Shown here piece by piece: positions 1-7,236 of a stretch of 10,571 nucleotides of DNA. Every line of letters starts with the position of its first letter. The first letter of the stretch is position 1. The notes under the pieces are model-generated. The model searched no databases and was not told the DNA's origin. It worked only from the letters and a program-made list of their open reading frames with translations. The translations under genes were made by a program, and so were the position numbers. Origin of the DNA: Octadecabacter sp. (GTDB taxonomy: Bacteria; Pseudomonadota; Alphaproteobacteria; Rhodobacterales; Rhodobacteraceae). The stretch lies in the NCBI GenBank assembly GCA_018500065.2, contig JAHBAO020000165.1, positions 1-10,571 of the forward strand, written 5' to 3'.

Positions 1-546
1 ATCTATATCGACAAAGATGTCGACGCCGAAAAAGCACGTGCCGTTGTGCTAAATGCCAAGACGCGACGTACAGGAATTTGCGGCGCGGCTGAATGTTTAC
101 TGGTGCACAAGGACGCCACGGCGCTTGGTCAAGAGATCGTCAATGATTTAATGGCCGTGGGTGTGGACGTTCATGCGCAGGGCTTGAACGGGTCCAGTGT
201 TGCGACCGAAACTGATTGGGGCATGGAATTTCTTGACATGAAGATCGCCGCGAAAACTGTTGATAACATTGAAGAAGCTATCGAGCATATTCAAAGTTTT
301 GGGTCCAACCACACCGACTGCATCCTGACCGAAAACGATGACGCCGCTGAGCAATTCTTTGCCCGCCTTGATTCAGCGATCCTGATGCGCAATGCCTCGA
401 CCCAGTTTGCCGATGGTGGCGAGTTCGGGATGGGTGCTGAAATTGGCATCGCGACAGGCAAGATGCATGCGCGTGGTCCTGTCGGGGCGGCGCAACTGAC
501 CAGTTTTAAGTATCTGGTTGTTGGTGACGGGACTGTGCGCGCCTAG
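1..546 (+). CDS. proA: Glutamate-5-semialdehyde dehydrogenase (gamma-glutamyl phosphate reductase), C-terminal part
   Basis: The frame is open from base 1, so the gene starts upstream and only the last 181 residues are present. ProA reduces gamma-glutamyl phosphate to glutamate-5-semialdehyde with NADPH, the second step of proline synthesis in the cytoplasm. The visible part covers the catalytic loop, where the nucleophilic cysteine sits in TGICGAAE (codon 79-81), and the family's C-terminal signatures ASTQFADGGEFGMGAEIGI and MHARGPVG, ending in the usual YLVVGDGTVR. Many ProA proteins have NAAE after the cysteine; here it reads GAAE. The TAG stop (544-546) overlaps the stop of the convergent chpT. 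The family is clear; the N-terminal NADP-binding half cannot be judged. proB would be expected upstream, by inference from related genomes. Confidence 0.95.
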   Translation: MYIDKDVDAEKARAVVLNAKTRRTGICGAAECLLVHKDATALGQEIVNDLMAVGVDVHAQGLNGSSVATETDWGMEFLDMKIAAKTVDNIEEAIEHIQSFGSNHTDCILTENDDAAEQFFARLDSAILMRNASTQFADGGEFGMGAEIGIATGKMHARGPVGAAQLTSFKYLVVGDGTVRA

Positions 547-1133
547 AATTTGATCGCGACCCAATCACTGCCATGTGACAAGGCGAGGGTCCGTCCGGCT
601 TCCGCTGCCGATTGGGGCAAAAGGCCGAAATGCACCTGAGCGGCGGTCAGTGTTTGCGCGCAGTCGCCTTTGCTCAACGGGGCCCAAAGCGCGGGATCAA
701 GGTTTAACCGCTCGTGTTTTGCCTCAATCGTCCAATTGTTTTGATCGAGGCCAATCTGAATATCACCGCCCAAAGGCAATGCTGTCTCGATGCACATCAC
801 CGATAAAAGTGCCGTGCGCACATCTGTGCGAGGCGGATCATTTGGCACGTTCCATGAATAGGTCAGCCGCCCACCGTTTGAAATGGCTTGTAATATTGAA
901 ATGATTTCAGTGCGTTGCACCACTTGGTCCGCCGTGGTATCGCCGAACGCAAGACGCAAAAACCGCACCTTTGCAGATGCGTTTTGCACACTGTCTGCAA
1001 CCAACGCCATCTCGGGGCTGTCGGCAACACCTGACAGGCCCAGCAGTTCAATACCGTTGCCGATCGCGCCCAATGGGTTAATGAGGTCATGACAGATGCG
1101 AGAGCCTATTAAGGCGTTTAAGTTGGGCAACAT
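543..1133 (-). CDS. chpT: Histidine phosphotransferase ChpT
   Basis: A 196-residue protein matching the ChpT family. The N-terminal helix carries IGSRICHDLINPLGAIGNG (residues 9-27), with the phospho-accepting histidine at residue 15 followed by aspartate, as in histidine kinase dimerisation helices. The rest resembles a degenerate kinase ATPase-like domain without nucleotide-binding motifs, as known for ChpT. In alphaproteobacteria ChpT passes phosphate from CckA to CtrA and CpdR; in roseobacters this relay controls motility, gene transfer agent and related traits. It is convergent with proA (4-base overlap) and divergent from the DUF3553 gene, with 14 bases between the start codons. A GGAG lies only 4 bases before the ATG, which is a little close, but no other good start is nearby. 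Length is close to the usual roughly 200 residues. Confidence 0.93.
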   Translation of the reverse strand: MLPNLNALIGSRICHDLINPLGAIGNGIELLGLSGVADSPEMALVADSVQNASAKVRFLRLAFGDTTADQVVQRTEIISILQAISNGGRLTYSWNVPNDPPRTDVRTALLSVMCIETALPLGGDIQIGLDQNNWTIEAKHERLNLDPALWAPLSKGDCAQTLTAAQVHFGLLPQSAAEAGRTLALSHGSDWVAIKF

Positions 1134-1147
1134 GGAGCTCCGGATAG

Positions 1148-1327
1148 ATGACAGGGCCGTCTTTATTTGAACCTGGTATGATCGTGAAACACCCGGACCA
1201 GCCGGATTGGGGTTTGGGGCAAGTGCAATCCGCGATTGGCGGAAAGGTGACCGTTAATTTTCAAGAGGCCGGCAAGGTTGTGATTGATGAGGTGCGGGTT
1301 GGGTTATTGGTTGTGTCCTATGGTTAA
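1148..1327 (+). CDS. DUF3553 small protein, Tudor-like
   Basis: A 59-residue protein. It opens FEPGMIVKHPDQPDWGLGQV and continues with short beta-strand-like stretches (KVTVNF, KVVIDEV). I recognise this as the DUF3553 family of alphaproteobacteria, whose function is not known. The pattern V-x-H-P...WGLGxV...VxF resembles the Tudor-like C-terminal domain of UvrD/PcrA helicases, which in PcrA touches RNA polymerase; that link is my inference. A GGAG at 1134-1137 lies 10 bases before the ATG. The gene stands head to head with chpT and 23 bases before olsB, a position I remember as common in Rhodobacterales. It may be transcribed with olsBA. There is no signal peptide or membrane segment, so the product should be cytoplasmic. 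Confidence 0.85.
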   Translation: MTGPSLFEPGMIVKHPDQPDWGLGQVQSAIGGKVTVNFQEAGKVVIDEVRVGLLVVSYG

Positions 1328-1339
1328 CGTACACGTTAA
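1324..1339. promoter_or_regulatory. Inverted repeat between the DUF3553 gene and olsB
   Basis: TTAACGT and ACGTTAA are exact reverse complements separated by AC. The repeat overlaps the DUF3553 stop codon and ends 11 bases before the GTG start of olsB. It could be an operator. It resembles the CtrA half-site TTAA repeated, but the spacing is 8 bases and not the classical 7. No U-tract follows, so it is not an intrinsic terminator. Confidence 0.35.
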
Positions 1340-1350
1340 GAGTGTAAAGA

Positions 1351-2154
1351 GTGAAGTTGGCGATCGCCTTGAGTAAACTCGCTGAAATGAATGACCGAAT
1401 GGTTAACGAGAAACCTCAATTCGAGACTCGGCTCGCTAAGACGGCTGAGGACATCCGTGGTGCGCAGGCGCTTAGGTACAAGGTTTTCGTCGTTGAAATG
1501 GGGGCCGACGGCCCGTTGGTGGATCACGACCAAGCGCTTGAACGCGACAGGTTTGATCAGCACGCAGAGCAGTTGTTGTTATGTGATCTGGCCCGCGAAC
1601 CCGATGATCAGATTGTTGGCGTTTACCGGTTGATGGTGCGTAAAGGCGCGCAACAAGCGGGGCAGTTCTATTCCGAGACCGAGTTTGATTTGGCGCCTCT
1701 CTTGCAATCCGGCCGCACCTTAATGGAATTGGGGCGGTCTTGTTTACACGCGGATTATCGCGGCGGCGTTGGCATGTCGCACCTGTGGCAAGGACTGGCC
1801 AAAATCGTGCGAGCCCGCGAAATTGAGGTGCTGTTTGGCGTCGCAAGCTTTCATGGGACCGATCTGAACACGCTATCGCCATCCTTGTCCTTGTTGCATC
1901 AGACCTATCTGGCACCCGAAGACATTCGCGTATGTGCTAAGTCCAAAACACAGATGAACAGCGCGCCAGTAACAGACCGCGTCGCCGCGATGCGGGGCGT
2001 GCCCGCGTTGATAAAGGCCTATCTTCGGTTGGGTGGTTTCATCGGGGACGGCGTGTTTGTTGACGCGGCATTCAACACCACAGATGTGTGTCTGATCCTT
2101 GATTTGGCCCGCATGACGCCAAAACAGGCGGCACTTTATGGTGGCGCGCGATGA
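1351..2154 (+). CDS. olsB: L-ornithine N-alpha-acyltransferase OlsB
   Basis: A GNAT-fold acyltransferase of 267 residues from the GTG start. OlsB transfers a 3-hydroxyacyl chain from acyl carrier protein to the amino group of ornithine, giving lyso-ornithine lipid. Visible signatures are ALRYKVFVVEMGA (residues 40-52), DQHAEQLLLCD (69-79), VGVYRLM (89-95) and MELGRSCLHADYRGG (125-139), matching the hemolysin-like / OlsB acyltransferases. The GTG is preceded by AAGAG at 1338-1342 with an 8-base spacer. ATG codons at 1387 and 1399 are alternatives, and similarity to relatives seems to begin near 1399 (MVNEKPQF), so the true protein may be 16 residues shorter. The stop overlaps the start of olsA as ATGA (2151-2154), which implies translational coupling. 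Confidence 0.9.
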   Translation: MKLAIALSKLAEMNDRMVNEKPQFETRLAKTAEDIRGAQALRYKVFVVEMGADGPLVDHDQALERDRFDQHAEQLLLCDLAREPDDQIVGVYRLMVRKGAQQAGQFYSETEFDLAPLLQSGRTLMELGRSCLHADYRGGVGMSHLWQGLAKIVRAREIEVLFGVASFHGTDLNTLSPSLSLLHQTYLAPEDIRVCAKSKTQMNSAPVTDRVAAMRGVPALIKAYLRLGGFIGDGVFVDAAFNTTDVCLILDLARMTPKQAALYGGAR

Positions 2155-2969
2155 CATGGACGTCGGATGACCTGCCGCCGACGCACAGAATTACCCCAGT
2201 GGGGTGGTTGCGCATCCTGGTGCGGGGTCTTGCCGTGGGATGCGTCGTGTTCGGATGTCTGTTGCTGCTGCTGGTGGTGCGTTTGATTGAACGCCCTTTG
2301 TTCGGACAGGGCCGCCCCCTAACGCCCTACATCACGCAGTTTGTTTGCCGCAGCGCGTTTGTATTAATGGGCATCAAATACACCCGTGTTGGCAAACCGA
2401 TTGCGGGTGCTGGCGCGGTTGTGGCAAACCATTCGTCATGGCTTGATATTTTTGCGCTGAACGCGGCCAAGCGTATCTACTTTGTGAGTAAAGCAGAAGT
2501 CGCCGCGTGGCCGGGGATCGGTTGGTTAGCACGGGCGACTGGAACCGTATTTATTGCGCGCGACCGTTCACAAGCGACGAAACAAGTAGAGGTCTTTCGC
2601 GAGCGCCTTGGCCACGGCCATAAACTGCTGTTCTTTCCAGAAGGCACATCAACCGACGGGCAATTGGTGCTGCCGTTCAAGCCTACCCTGTTTGCAGCAT
2701 TCTTTGATGATGCACTGCGTGACACATTGGCGATCCAACCGGTGTCCGTTGTTTATCACGCCCCGAAAGGTGTGGACCCACGACATTACGGGTGGTGGGG
2801 CGACATGGATTTCGGAACGCATTTGCTGGCAACATTGGCGCAATCACCGCAAGGTGGTGTCACAGTTGTCTACCATGATCCGGTCAAGATCGCCGATTTT
2901 GCAAACCGTAAGGTTTTAGCCGCGCACCTTGAAAGTGTGGTGCGCGCTGGTCATTCAGATCATAGCTGA
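2151..2969 (+). CDS. olsA: Lyso-ornithine lipid O-acyltransferase OlsA (PlsC family)
   Basis: A 272-residue 1-acyl-glycerol-3-phosphate acyltransferase-like membrane protein. OlsA acylates the hydroxyl group of the acyl chain in lyso-ornithine lipid and completes ornithine lipid, a phosphorus-free membrane lipid that marine roseobacters use widely. One hydrophobic segment lies at about residues 22-45. The PlsC motifs follow in order: NHSSWLD with the catalytic H94-x4-D99, GTVFIARDR (131-139) and FFPEGTSTDG (161-170). The ATGA overlap with olsB and the pairing of the two genes argue for OlsA and not for a general PlsC, though dual activity is possible. The 3' end overlaps the convergent ThiE-like gene by 15 bases. 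Confidence 0.9.
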   Translation: MTWTSDDLPPTHRITPVGWLRILVRGLAVGCVVFGCLLLLLVVRLIERPLFGQGRPLTPYITQFVCRSAFVLMGIKYTRVGKPIAGAGAVVANHSSWLDIFALNAAKRIYFVSKAEVAAWPGIGWLARATGTVFIARDRSQATKQVEVFRERLGHGHKLLFFPEGTSTDGQLVLPFKPTLFAAFFDDALRDTLAIQPVSVVYHAPKGVDPRHYGWWGDMDFGTHLLATLAQSPQGGVTVVYHDPVKIADFANRKVLAAHLESVVRAGHSDHS

Positions 2970-3590
2970 CGCGAGGGCCGCGAGGGTTTCTGCTGGGTTT
3001 TCGGTCTTCCAAACTTCGTCGCTCAGACCAAAAAAGTCTGTGTGCGGTGAAAGTGTGCGAATAAGATCGAGGGAAAGCGCGCCTTCGGCAACGACGGGCG
3101 CTTCGATCATCTCGGACCACCACTGGAACAATTCAAGTTCCGCCTTTTCACCATTGCCCAATGCCGTGTCACCCACAGGGCCAAAGCTGATGTAATCGGC
3201 ACCAAGTTCGCATGCTGTCATGCCATTGTGACGGGATGCGTAGCAATTTGTGCCGATGATTGCATCAGTGCCCAAATCCTTGCGAACAGTTTTGATTGTG
3301 CGGGCGGCATCATCAAGGTGCACACCGTCCAAACCGTGCGGTTCAACCATCATGACATGGGTGTCGATAACCAGTGCCACGTCCCGGGCGTGGGTCACTT
3401 CACGCAAAGCATCGGCCGCTTTTGCGATGCGGGCCTCGTCTTTTGATCCTAACGACAGGCGCACACAGCCCACTTCGACCTTGTCCAGACAGGCTGCGAG
3501 AAGGTCAGGGTAGGTGGAAAGCTCGAATTCAGACGGGGTAATCAGGTAAATCTGTGGCGTCTGTTTTTCTTCGATGATGTCGTCGGTCAT
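2955..3590 (-). CDS. Thiamine phosphate synthase-like (ThiE/TenI superfamily) protein, divergent
   Basis: A 211-residue TIM-barrel protein. The ThiE/TenI framework is seen in IYLITP (14-19), LDGVHLDD (87-94), AIIGTNC (110-116), DYISFGPV (132-139) and VVAEGAL (166-172). ThiE joins HMP-pyrophosphate and thiazole phosphate to thiamine phosphate. However, the usual pyrophosphate-binding stretches are not kept: the QLREK-like strand reads VRLSLGSK, the IND-R position reads VIDTHV, and the P-T-x-T-K loop after the FGP strand reads VGDTALGNGEKA. The protein may therefore do something else. AAAGG lies 8 bases before the ATG. It stands alone on this strand, with trmJ divergent upstream and olsA convergent (15-base overlap), and no other thiamine gene is in view. 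Family assignment is fairly sure; activity is not. Confidence 0.85.
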   Translation of the reverse strand: MTDDIIEEKQTPQIYLITPSEFELSTYPDLLAACLDKVEVGCVRLSLGSKDEARIAKAADALREVTHARDVALVIDTHVMMVEPHGLDGVHLDDAARTIKTVRKDLGTDAIIGTNCYASRHNGMTACELGADYISFGPVGDTALGNGEKAELELFQWWSEMIEAPVVAEGALSLDLIRTLSPHTDFFGLSDEVWKTENPAETLAALASAMI

Positions 3591-3683
3591 ATGTGCGGCC
3601 TTTGTGTTGGTGGCCTCGCTATAGCGCCCACATTGCGTATTGAATAGGGGTGCGCTACCTGAGCGGCAAATTAGGAGACAGCC

Positions 3684-4421
3684 ATGCCCACCGACGCCCC
3701 ACAGCCAAGCTTTGTTTTGATCCGCCCACAGATGGGGGAGAACATTGGTGCGGCAGCGCGCGCGATGTGGAATTTTGGGCTGGACCGGATGCGCATTGTG
3801 GCGCCCCGTGATGGGTGGCCGAACCCAGCAGCGGATGCAATGGCGTCAGGTGCGGGGCGGCTGTTGGATGAGGCTGAGCTGTCGGTTGATGTGGCGAGCG
3901 GTATTGCGGACCGGACATATGTGTACGCCACAACCGCACGACCACGCGAGCTGACCAAGCCTGTGTTTTCGCCAGAAGCAGCGATGAAAGATGCATCCGA
4001 GCGCATCGCACGCGGTGAAAAAGTGGCTGTGATGTTCGGGCCTGAACGATCCGGTATGGAAAACGCGGATATTGCCCATGCCAATGCAATCATCACGGTG
4101 CCTGTGAACCCCGAATTTGCATCGTTGAACCTTGCGCAGTGCGTTTTGTTGATGGGCTATGAGTGGCGCCGCGCGGCGGGGGAGATTGAGGATGTTGTCG
4201 TTCAGGGGCAGACGACGCAGATCGCCGACCAGCGCGACACCGAAGCGCTGGCGCGTCATTATGAAGAGCGGCTTGAGGAGGCGGGGTTCTTTTATCCCGA
4301 CCACAAGGCGGAAAACATGAAGGTGAACCTGCGCAATCTTTGGAGCCGGATGCCAATGACGCGAGCAGATGTTCAAATGCTGCATGGTGTGTTGCGCCAA
4401 TTGTTGCGTGGGAAAAGCTGA
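3684..4421 (+). CDS. trmJ: tRNA (cytidine/uridine-2'-O-)-methyltransferase TrmJ (SPOUT/TrmH family)
   Basis: A 245-residue SPOUT methyltransferase. It shows all three family motifs: PQMGENIGAAARAMWNFG (15-32) with the conserved N20 and R26, VMFGPERSGM (116-125), and VPVNPEFASLNLAQCV (139-154), which form the knotted S-adenosylmethionine site. Length and the C-terminal helical extension (ALARHYEERLEEAGFFYP) fit TrmJ better than TrmL or TrmH. TrmJ methylates the 2'-hydroxyl of nucleotide 32 in tRNA anticodon loops; substrate choice cannot be read from the sequence. AGGAG at 3673-3677 lies 6 bases before the ATG. It is divergent from the ThiE-like gene, with 93 bases between the two starts. Confidence 0.92.
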   Translation: MPTDAPQPSFVLIRPQMGENIGAAARAMWNFGLDRMRIVAPRDGWPNPAADAMASGAGRLLDEAELSVDVASGIADRTYVYATTARPRELTKPVFSPEAAMKDASERIARGEKVAVMFGPERSGMENADIAHANAIITVPVNPEFASLNLAQCVLLMGYEWRRAAGEIEDVVVQGQTTQIADQRDTEALARHYEERLEEAGFFYPDHKAENMKVNLRNLWSRMPMTRADVQMLHGVLRQLLRGKS

Positions 4422-4448
4422 AGCTTTGACGCCTGCGGCGGGCGGCGC

Positions 4449-4465
4449 GCGCACCTGCGGTGCGC
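4449..4465. repeat. GC-rich hairpin after trmJ
   Basis: GCGCACC and GGTGCGC form a perfect 7-bp stem around the loop TGC, 28 bases after the trmJ stop. No T-run follows. It may protect the 3' end of the trmJ message or aid termination, but it is not a classical intrinsic terminator. Confidence 0.5.
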
Positions 4466-4475
4466 TAAGGTAAGA

Positions 4476-4530
4476 GGGGGCCAGCCCCCATCGCTGCGCG
4501 AGTCCCCCGAGGTTTCAGGAACAAAAGAAG
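4476..4530 (+). repeat. Dispersed intergenic repeat, copy 1 (hairpin plus AGGAACAAAAGAAG tail)
   Basis: A GGGGGC/GCCCCC hairpin (4476-4489) is followed by a short GC-rich spacer and then by AGTCCCCCGAGGTTTC and the 14-base tail AGGAACAAAAGAAG (4517-4530). The same order, with an identical 14-base tail, occurs at 7237-7287. Both copies lie just after a plus-strand gene and point the same way. The middle contains a second CCCCC that could pair with the first GGGGG, and GGGGG recurs just after the tail. I recall similar hairpin plus GAGGT plus AGAAG elements as frequent intergenic sequences in Rhodobacterales; their role is unknown to me. Confidence 0.7.
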
Positions 4531-4616
4531 CTGGGGGTGCGGCGTATTGTTGCTTTGGGTTGCTCAGACCTTGGGGGCGGCATAGGTTTCGCTCAAAGCA
4601 GGATTTGAGGTTCGAA

Positions 4617-5756
4617 ATGGCAGTTAAGCGGCGCAATATTTTTGAAGATGTCAGCGATGTTCAAAAGCCCGTGGCGGCCCCTGGCGGGATTGATGCTGGC
4701 GGGAAAGGTGCACGTGGTGCGATCCGGATTTGGTTGATGGTGTTGTTCGCGCTGGTGGTCGTAATGATCACCGTGGGCGGGCTGACGCGGTTGACGGATT
4801 CTGGGTTGTCGATCACCGAATGGGCGCCGATTTCAGGATCTGTGCCCCCAATGAGCGCTGAAGCGTGGGAGGCCGAATTTGAGGCCTATAAGCTGATCCC
4901 TGAGTATGTGGAACAGAATGCTGGCATGTCGATGGATGACTTTAAAACGATTTATTGGTGGGAGTGGGGGCACCGTCAGTTGGGACGTTTTATTGGCGTC
5001 GTTTGGGCGTTGGGGTTCTTTTATTTTCTGCTGCGTCGCCAAATTCCAGTAGGTTGGACGGGGCGTTTGGTTTTTGTTGGCGCACTTGGCGGCCTGCAAG
5101 GCGCGATTGGCTGGTGGATGGTGCATTCGGGATTGCAAGCAGGCATGCTTGATGTGGCGTCTTATCGATTGGCGACGCATTTGGGGCTGGCGTTTGTGAT
5201 CCTTGGGTTCATTGGGTGGTTTGTGTTTTTGCTGGGTCGTCGTGAGGCGGATTTGATGCAAGCGCGGCGCAACGGCGAGGCGCGTTTGTTTGGCTTGATC
5301 ACGGGGCTGATGCATTTTGCGTTTCTGCAAATCCTGCTCGGCGCGTTGGTTGCTGGAATTGATGCGGGGCGCGCATTTCCGACGTGGCCTTTGATGGGGG
5401 ACGGATTTTTCCCGCCTGATCCGTTCCAGATCTCCCCGCTCTGGCGCAATTTCTTTGAAGATGCAGGTTTGGTGCAGTTTATACACCGGATGACTGCGTA
5501 TCTGTTGATGATCTTTGGCGTAGTTGTTTGGCTACGTGGCCGCAAATCAGCGAACGGGCACACGCGCTTTGGCTTTAATGTGGTGTTTGCGCTGCTGGCG
5601 TTACAGATGGTGATCGGCATTCTAACCGCGCTTTATTCTGCGCCGGTGCATATCGCGATTGTGCATCAGTTTACGGCGGTCCTGCTTTGGGTCGCAATCC
5701 TACGGGCGCGCTATTTGGCGCGTTATCCCCTGAAACAATCCATTCGAGGAACCTAA
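4617..5756 (+). CDS. ctaA: Heme A synthase CtaA (COX15 type)
   Basis: A 379-residue integral membrane protein that oxidises the C8 methyl of heme O to the formyl group of heme A for aa3-type cytochrome oxidase. It has about eight hydrophobic segments in two similar halves. The four heme-ligand histidines are present: H119 in EWGHRQLGR, H188 in ATHLGL, H290 in FIHRMTAY and H350 in IVHQFTAV. GLTRLTDSGLSITEWAPISG (55-74) and FPTWPLMGDGFFPP (254-267) are also typical. I chose the ATG at 4617 because GAGG at 4607-4610 lies 6 bases before it and MAVKRRNIFEDV matches the usual N-terminus; an in-frame TTG at 4560 would add 19 non-conserved residues. The M32 peptidase gene follows after 3 bases. Confidence 0.95.
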   Translation: MAVKRRNIFEDVSDVQKPVAAPGGIDAGGKGARGAIRIWLMVLFALVVVMITVGGLTRLTDSGLSITEWAPISGSVPPMSAEAWEAEFEAYKLIPEYVEQNAGMSMDDFKTIYWWEWGHRQLGRFIGVVWALGFFYFLLRRQIPVGWTGRLVFVGALGGLQGAIGWWMVHSGLQAGMLDVASYRLATHLGLAFVILGFIGWFVFLLGRREADLMQARRNGEARLFGLITGLMHFAFLQILLGALVAGIDAGRAFPTWPLMGDGFFPPDPFQISPLWRNFFEDAGLVQFIHRMTAYLLMIFGVVVWLRGRKSANGHTRFGFNVVFALLALQMVIGILTALYSAPVHIAIVHQFTAVLLWVAILRARYLARYPLKQSIRGT

Positions 5757-5759
5757 GCC

Positions 5760-7229
5760 GTGACAGCATATGATGATTTGATGGCGTTCCAGCGCGAGAC
5801 AGAAGCCTTAAGCCAAGTGGCTGGGCGTTTGGGGTGGGATCAAGAAACGATGATGCCGCGCGATGCCGCGCCCCAGCGCGGCGCGGAAATGGCAGCGATG
5901 GAAGGCGTGTTACATGCACGCCGTACCGATCCGCGTGTGGCGGATTGGTTGGCAGCGGCCGAGACGTCCGGAGCTGTTGAAATTGCGCAGCTGCGCCACA
6001 TCAAGAGGTCTTATGAGCGGGCCAGCAAGGTTCCAGCCAATTTGGCGTCCGCGATTGCGCGGGTCACATCCGAAGCGCAAGGAAAGTGGGCCGAAGCACG
6101 CGAAGCGGATGATTTTGCGGCCTTTGCGCCAGTGCTAAAAGAGGTTGTGTCCCTTAAGCGTGAAGAAGGCGCAGCACTTTCGGCGGGTGGCGATGTCTAT
6201 GATGCGATGCTGGATGACTACGAACCGGGTGCAACTGCGGCCGAATTGAGCGCGATGTTTGATGCGTTGCGCCCGCGCTTGGTGGCCTTGCGTGAAGGTA
6301 TTTTAGCGGCTCCAGCGCCCGCTGCGTTACAAGGAAAGTTTGACGAAGGCGCGCAGATGAAGTTGAGCCGCCATATCGCCAAGACGTTTGGTTACGACAT
6401 GGCCAAGGGGCGCGTTGATAAGGCGGTGCACCCGTTTTCAAGCGGGTCGGGATTGGATGTGCGCATCACCACGCGCACGTCGGAAACGGACCCGTTCAAT
6501 TGCATTTACTCGACCATTCACGAAGTCGGACATGCGGCTTATGAGCAAAACATCGATCCAGACTATCTGCTGACCCCATTGGGGCAGGGCGTGTCAATGG
6601 GCGTGCATGAAAGCCAAAGCCGGATTTATGAGAACCAGATCGGGCGCGGCCGTGCGTTTACCGGCTGGCTCTATGGTCAGATGCGCGATGCGTTTGGCGA
6701 TTTCGGGATTGCGGATGAAGATGCGTTTTACGCATGCGTGAACCGCGTCGAGAACGGCTATATCCGAACCGAGGCTGATGAAGTTCAGTATAACCTGCAT
6801 GTGCTTTTGCGTTTTGATCTGGAACGCAGCTTGATTTCGCGTGACATCGAAGTGGATGACCTTGAGGCGGCGTGGAACGAACGGTTCGCCGCTGATTTCG
6901 GCTTTGCCGTGGATAAGGCGAGCAACGGGGTCTTGCAGGACGTGCATTGGTCGGTTGGGTTGTTTGGGTATTTCCCGACCTATTCATTGGGCAATGTCTA
7001 TGCGGGATGTTTGAACGCGGCGATGCAAAAGGCCGTTCCGGATATGGATTTGGCCTTGGCACGTGGGGATACGTCCCATGCCACCCGTTGGTTACGCGAA
7101 AATGTGCAAACCCACGGCGGGCTGTATACGCCCAGAGAGGTCATTGAAAAAGCGTGCGAATTTGAGCCTTCCGAAGGTCCGTTGTTGAGCTATCTGGAAG
7201 AAAAGTTCAACGGCATCTACGGGCTTTGA
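5760..7229 (+). CDS. M32 family metallocarboxypeptidase (carboxypeptidase Taq-like)
   Basis: A 489-residue cytoplasmic zinc carboxypeptidase, the normal length for family M32, which releases C-terminal residues from peptides with broad specificity. The family motifs appear in order: HPFSSG (224-229), DVRITT (233-238), the zinc site HEVGH (254-258, ligands H254 and H258, catalytic E255), HESQSR (283-288) with E284 as the likely third zinc ligand, and RTEADEVQYNLH (336-347). The 30-residue spacing from the first zinc histidine to E284 matches Taq carboxypeptidase. The start is GTG, with GAGGA at 5746-5750 inside the end of ctaA and a 9-base spacer, so the two genes form a transcript, although no functional link with heme A is known. 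Repeat copy 2 lies directly behind the stop. All catalytic residues look intact. Confidence 0.95.
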   Translation: MTAYDDLMAFQRETEALSQVAGRLGWDQETMMPRDAAPQRGAEMAAMEGVLHARRTDPRVADWLAAAETSGAVEIAQLRHIKRSYERASKVPANLASAIARVTSEAQGKWAEAREADDFAAFAPVLKEVVSLKREEGAALSAGGDVYDAMLDDYEPGATAAELSAMFDALRPRLVALREGILAAPAPAALQGKFDEGAQMKLSRHIAKTFGYDMAKGRVDKAVHPFSSGSGLDVRITTRTSETDPFNCIYSTIHEVGHAAYEQNIDPDYLLTPLGQGVSMGVHESQSRIYENQIGRGRAFTGWLYGQMRDAFGDFGIADEDAFYACVNRVENGYIRTEADEVQYNLHVLLRFDLERSLISRDIEVDDLEAAWNERFAADFGFAVDKASNGVLQDVHWSVGLFGYFPTYSLGNVYAGCLNAAMQKAVPDMDLALARGDTSHATRWLRENVQTHGGLYTPREVIEKACEFEPSEGPLLSYLEEKFNGIYGL

Positions 7230-7236
7230 GGGGCGA

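Noticed and set aside
1324..1339. Canonical CtrA box
   Set aside because: The TTAA half-sites are separated by 8 bases, not 7, so I list it only as an inverted repeat.
3671..4096. Minus-strand frames of about 140 residues opposite trmJ
   Set aside because: The translations look like frame shadows and trmJ has all its motifs; no ribosome-binding site or similarity supports them.
4560..4616. Upstream TTG start for ctaA
   Set aside because: The extra 19 residues are basic and not typical of the family, and the ATG at 4617 has a clear GAGG ribosome-binding site.
4833..5486. Long antisense open frame of 217 residues on the minus strand within ctaA
   Set aside because: It is a shadow of the GC-biased coding strand: low-complexity Gln/Arg/Pro-rich translation, no motif, and ctaA is complete.
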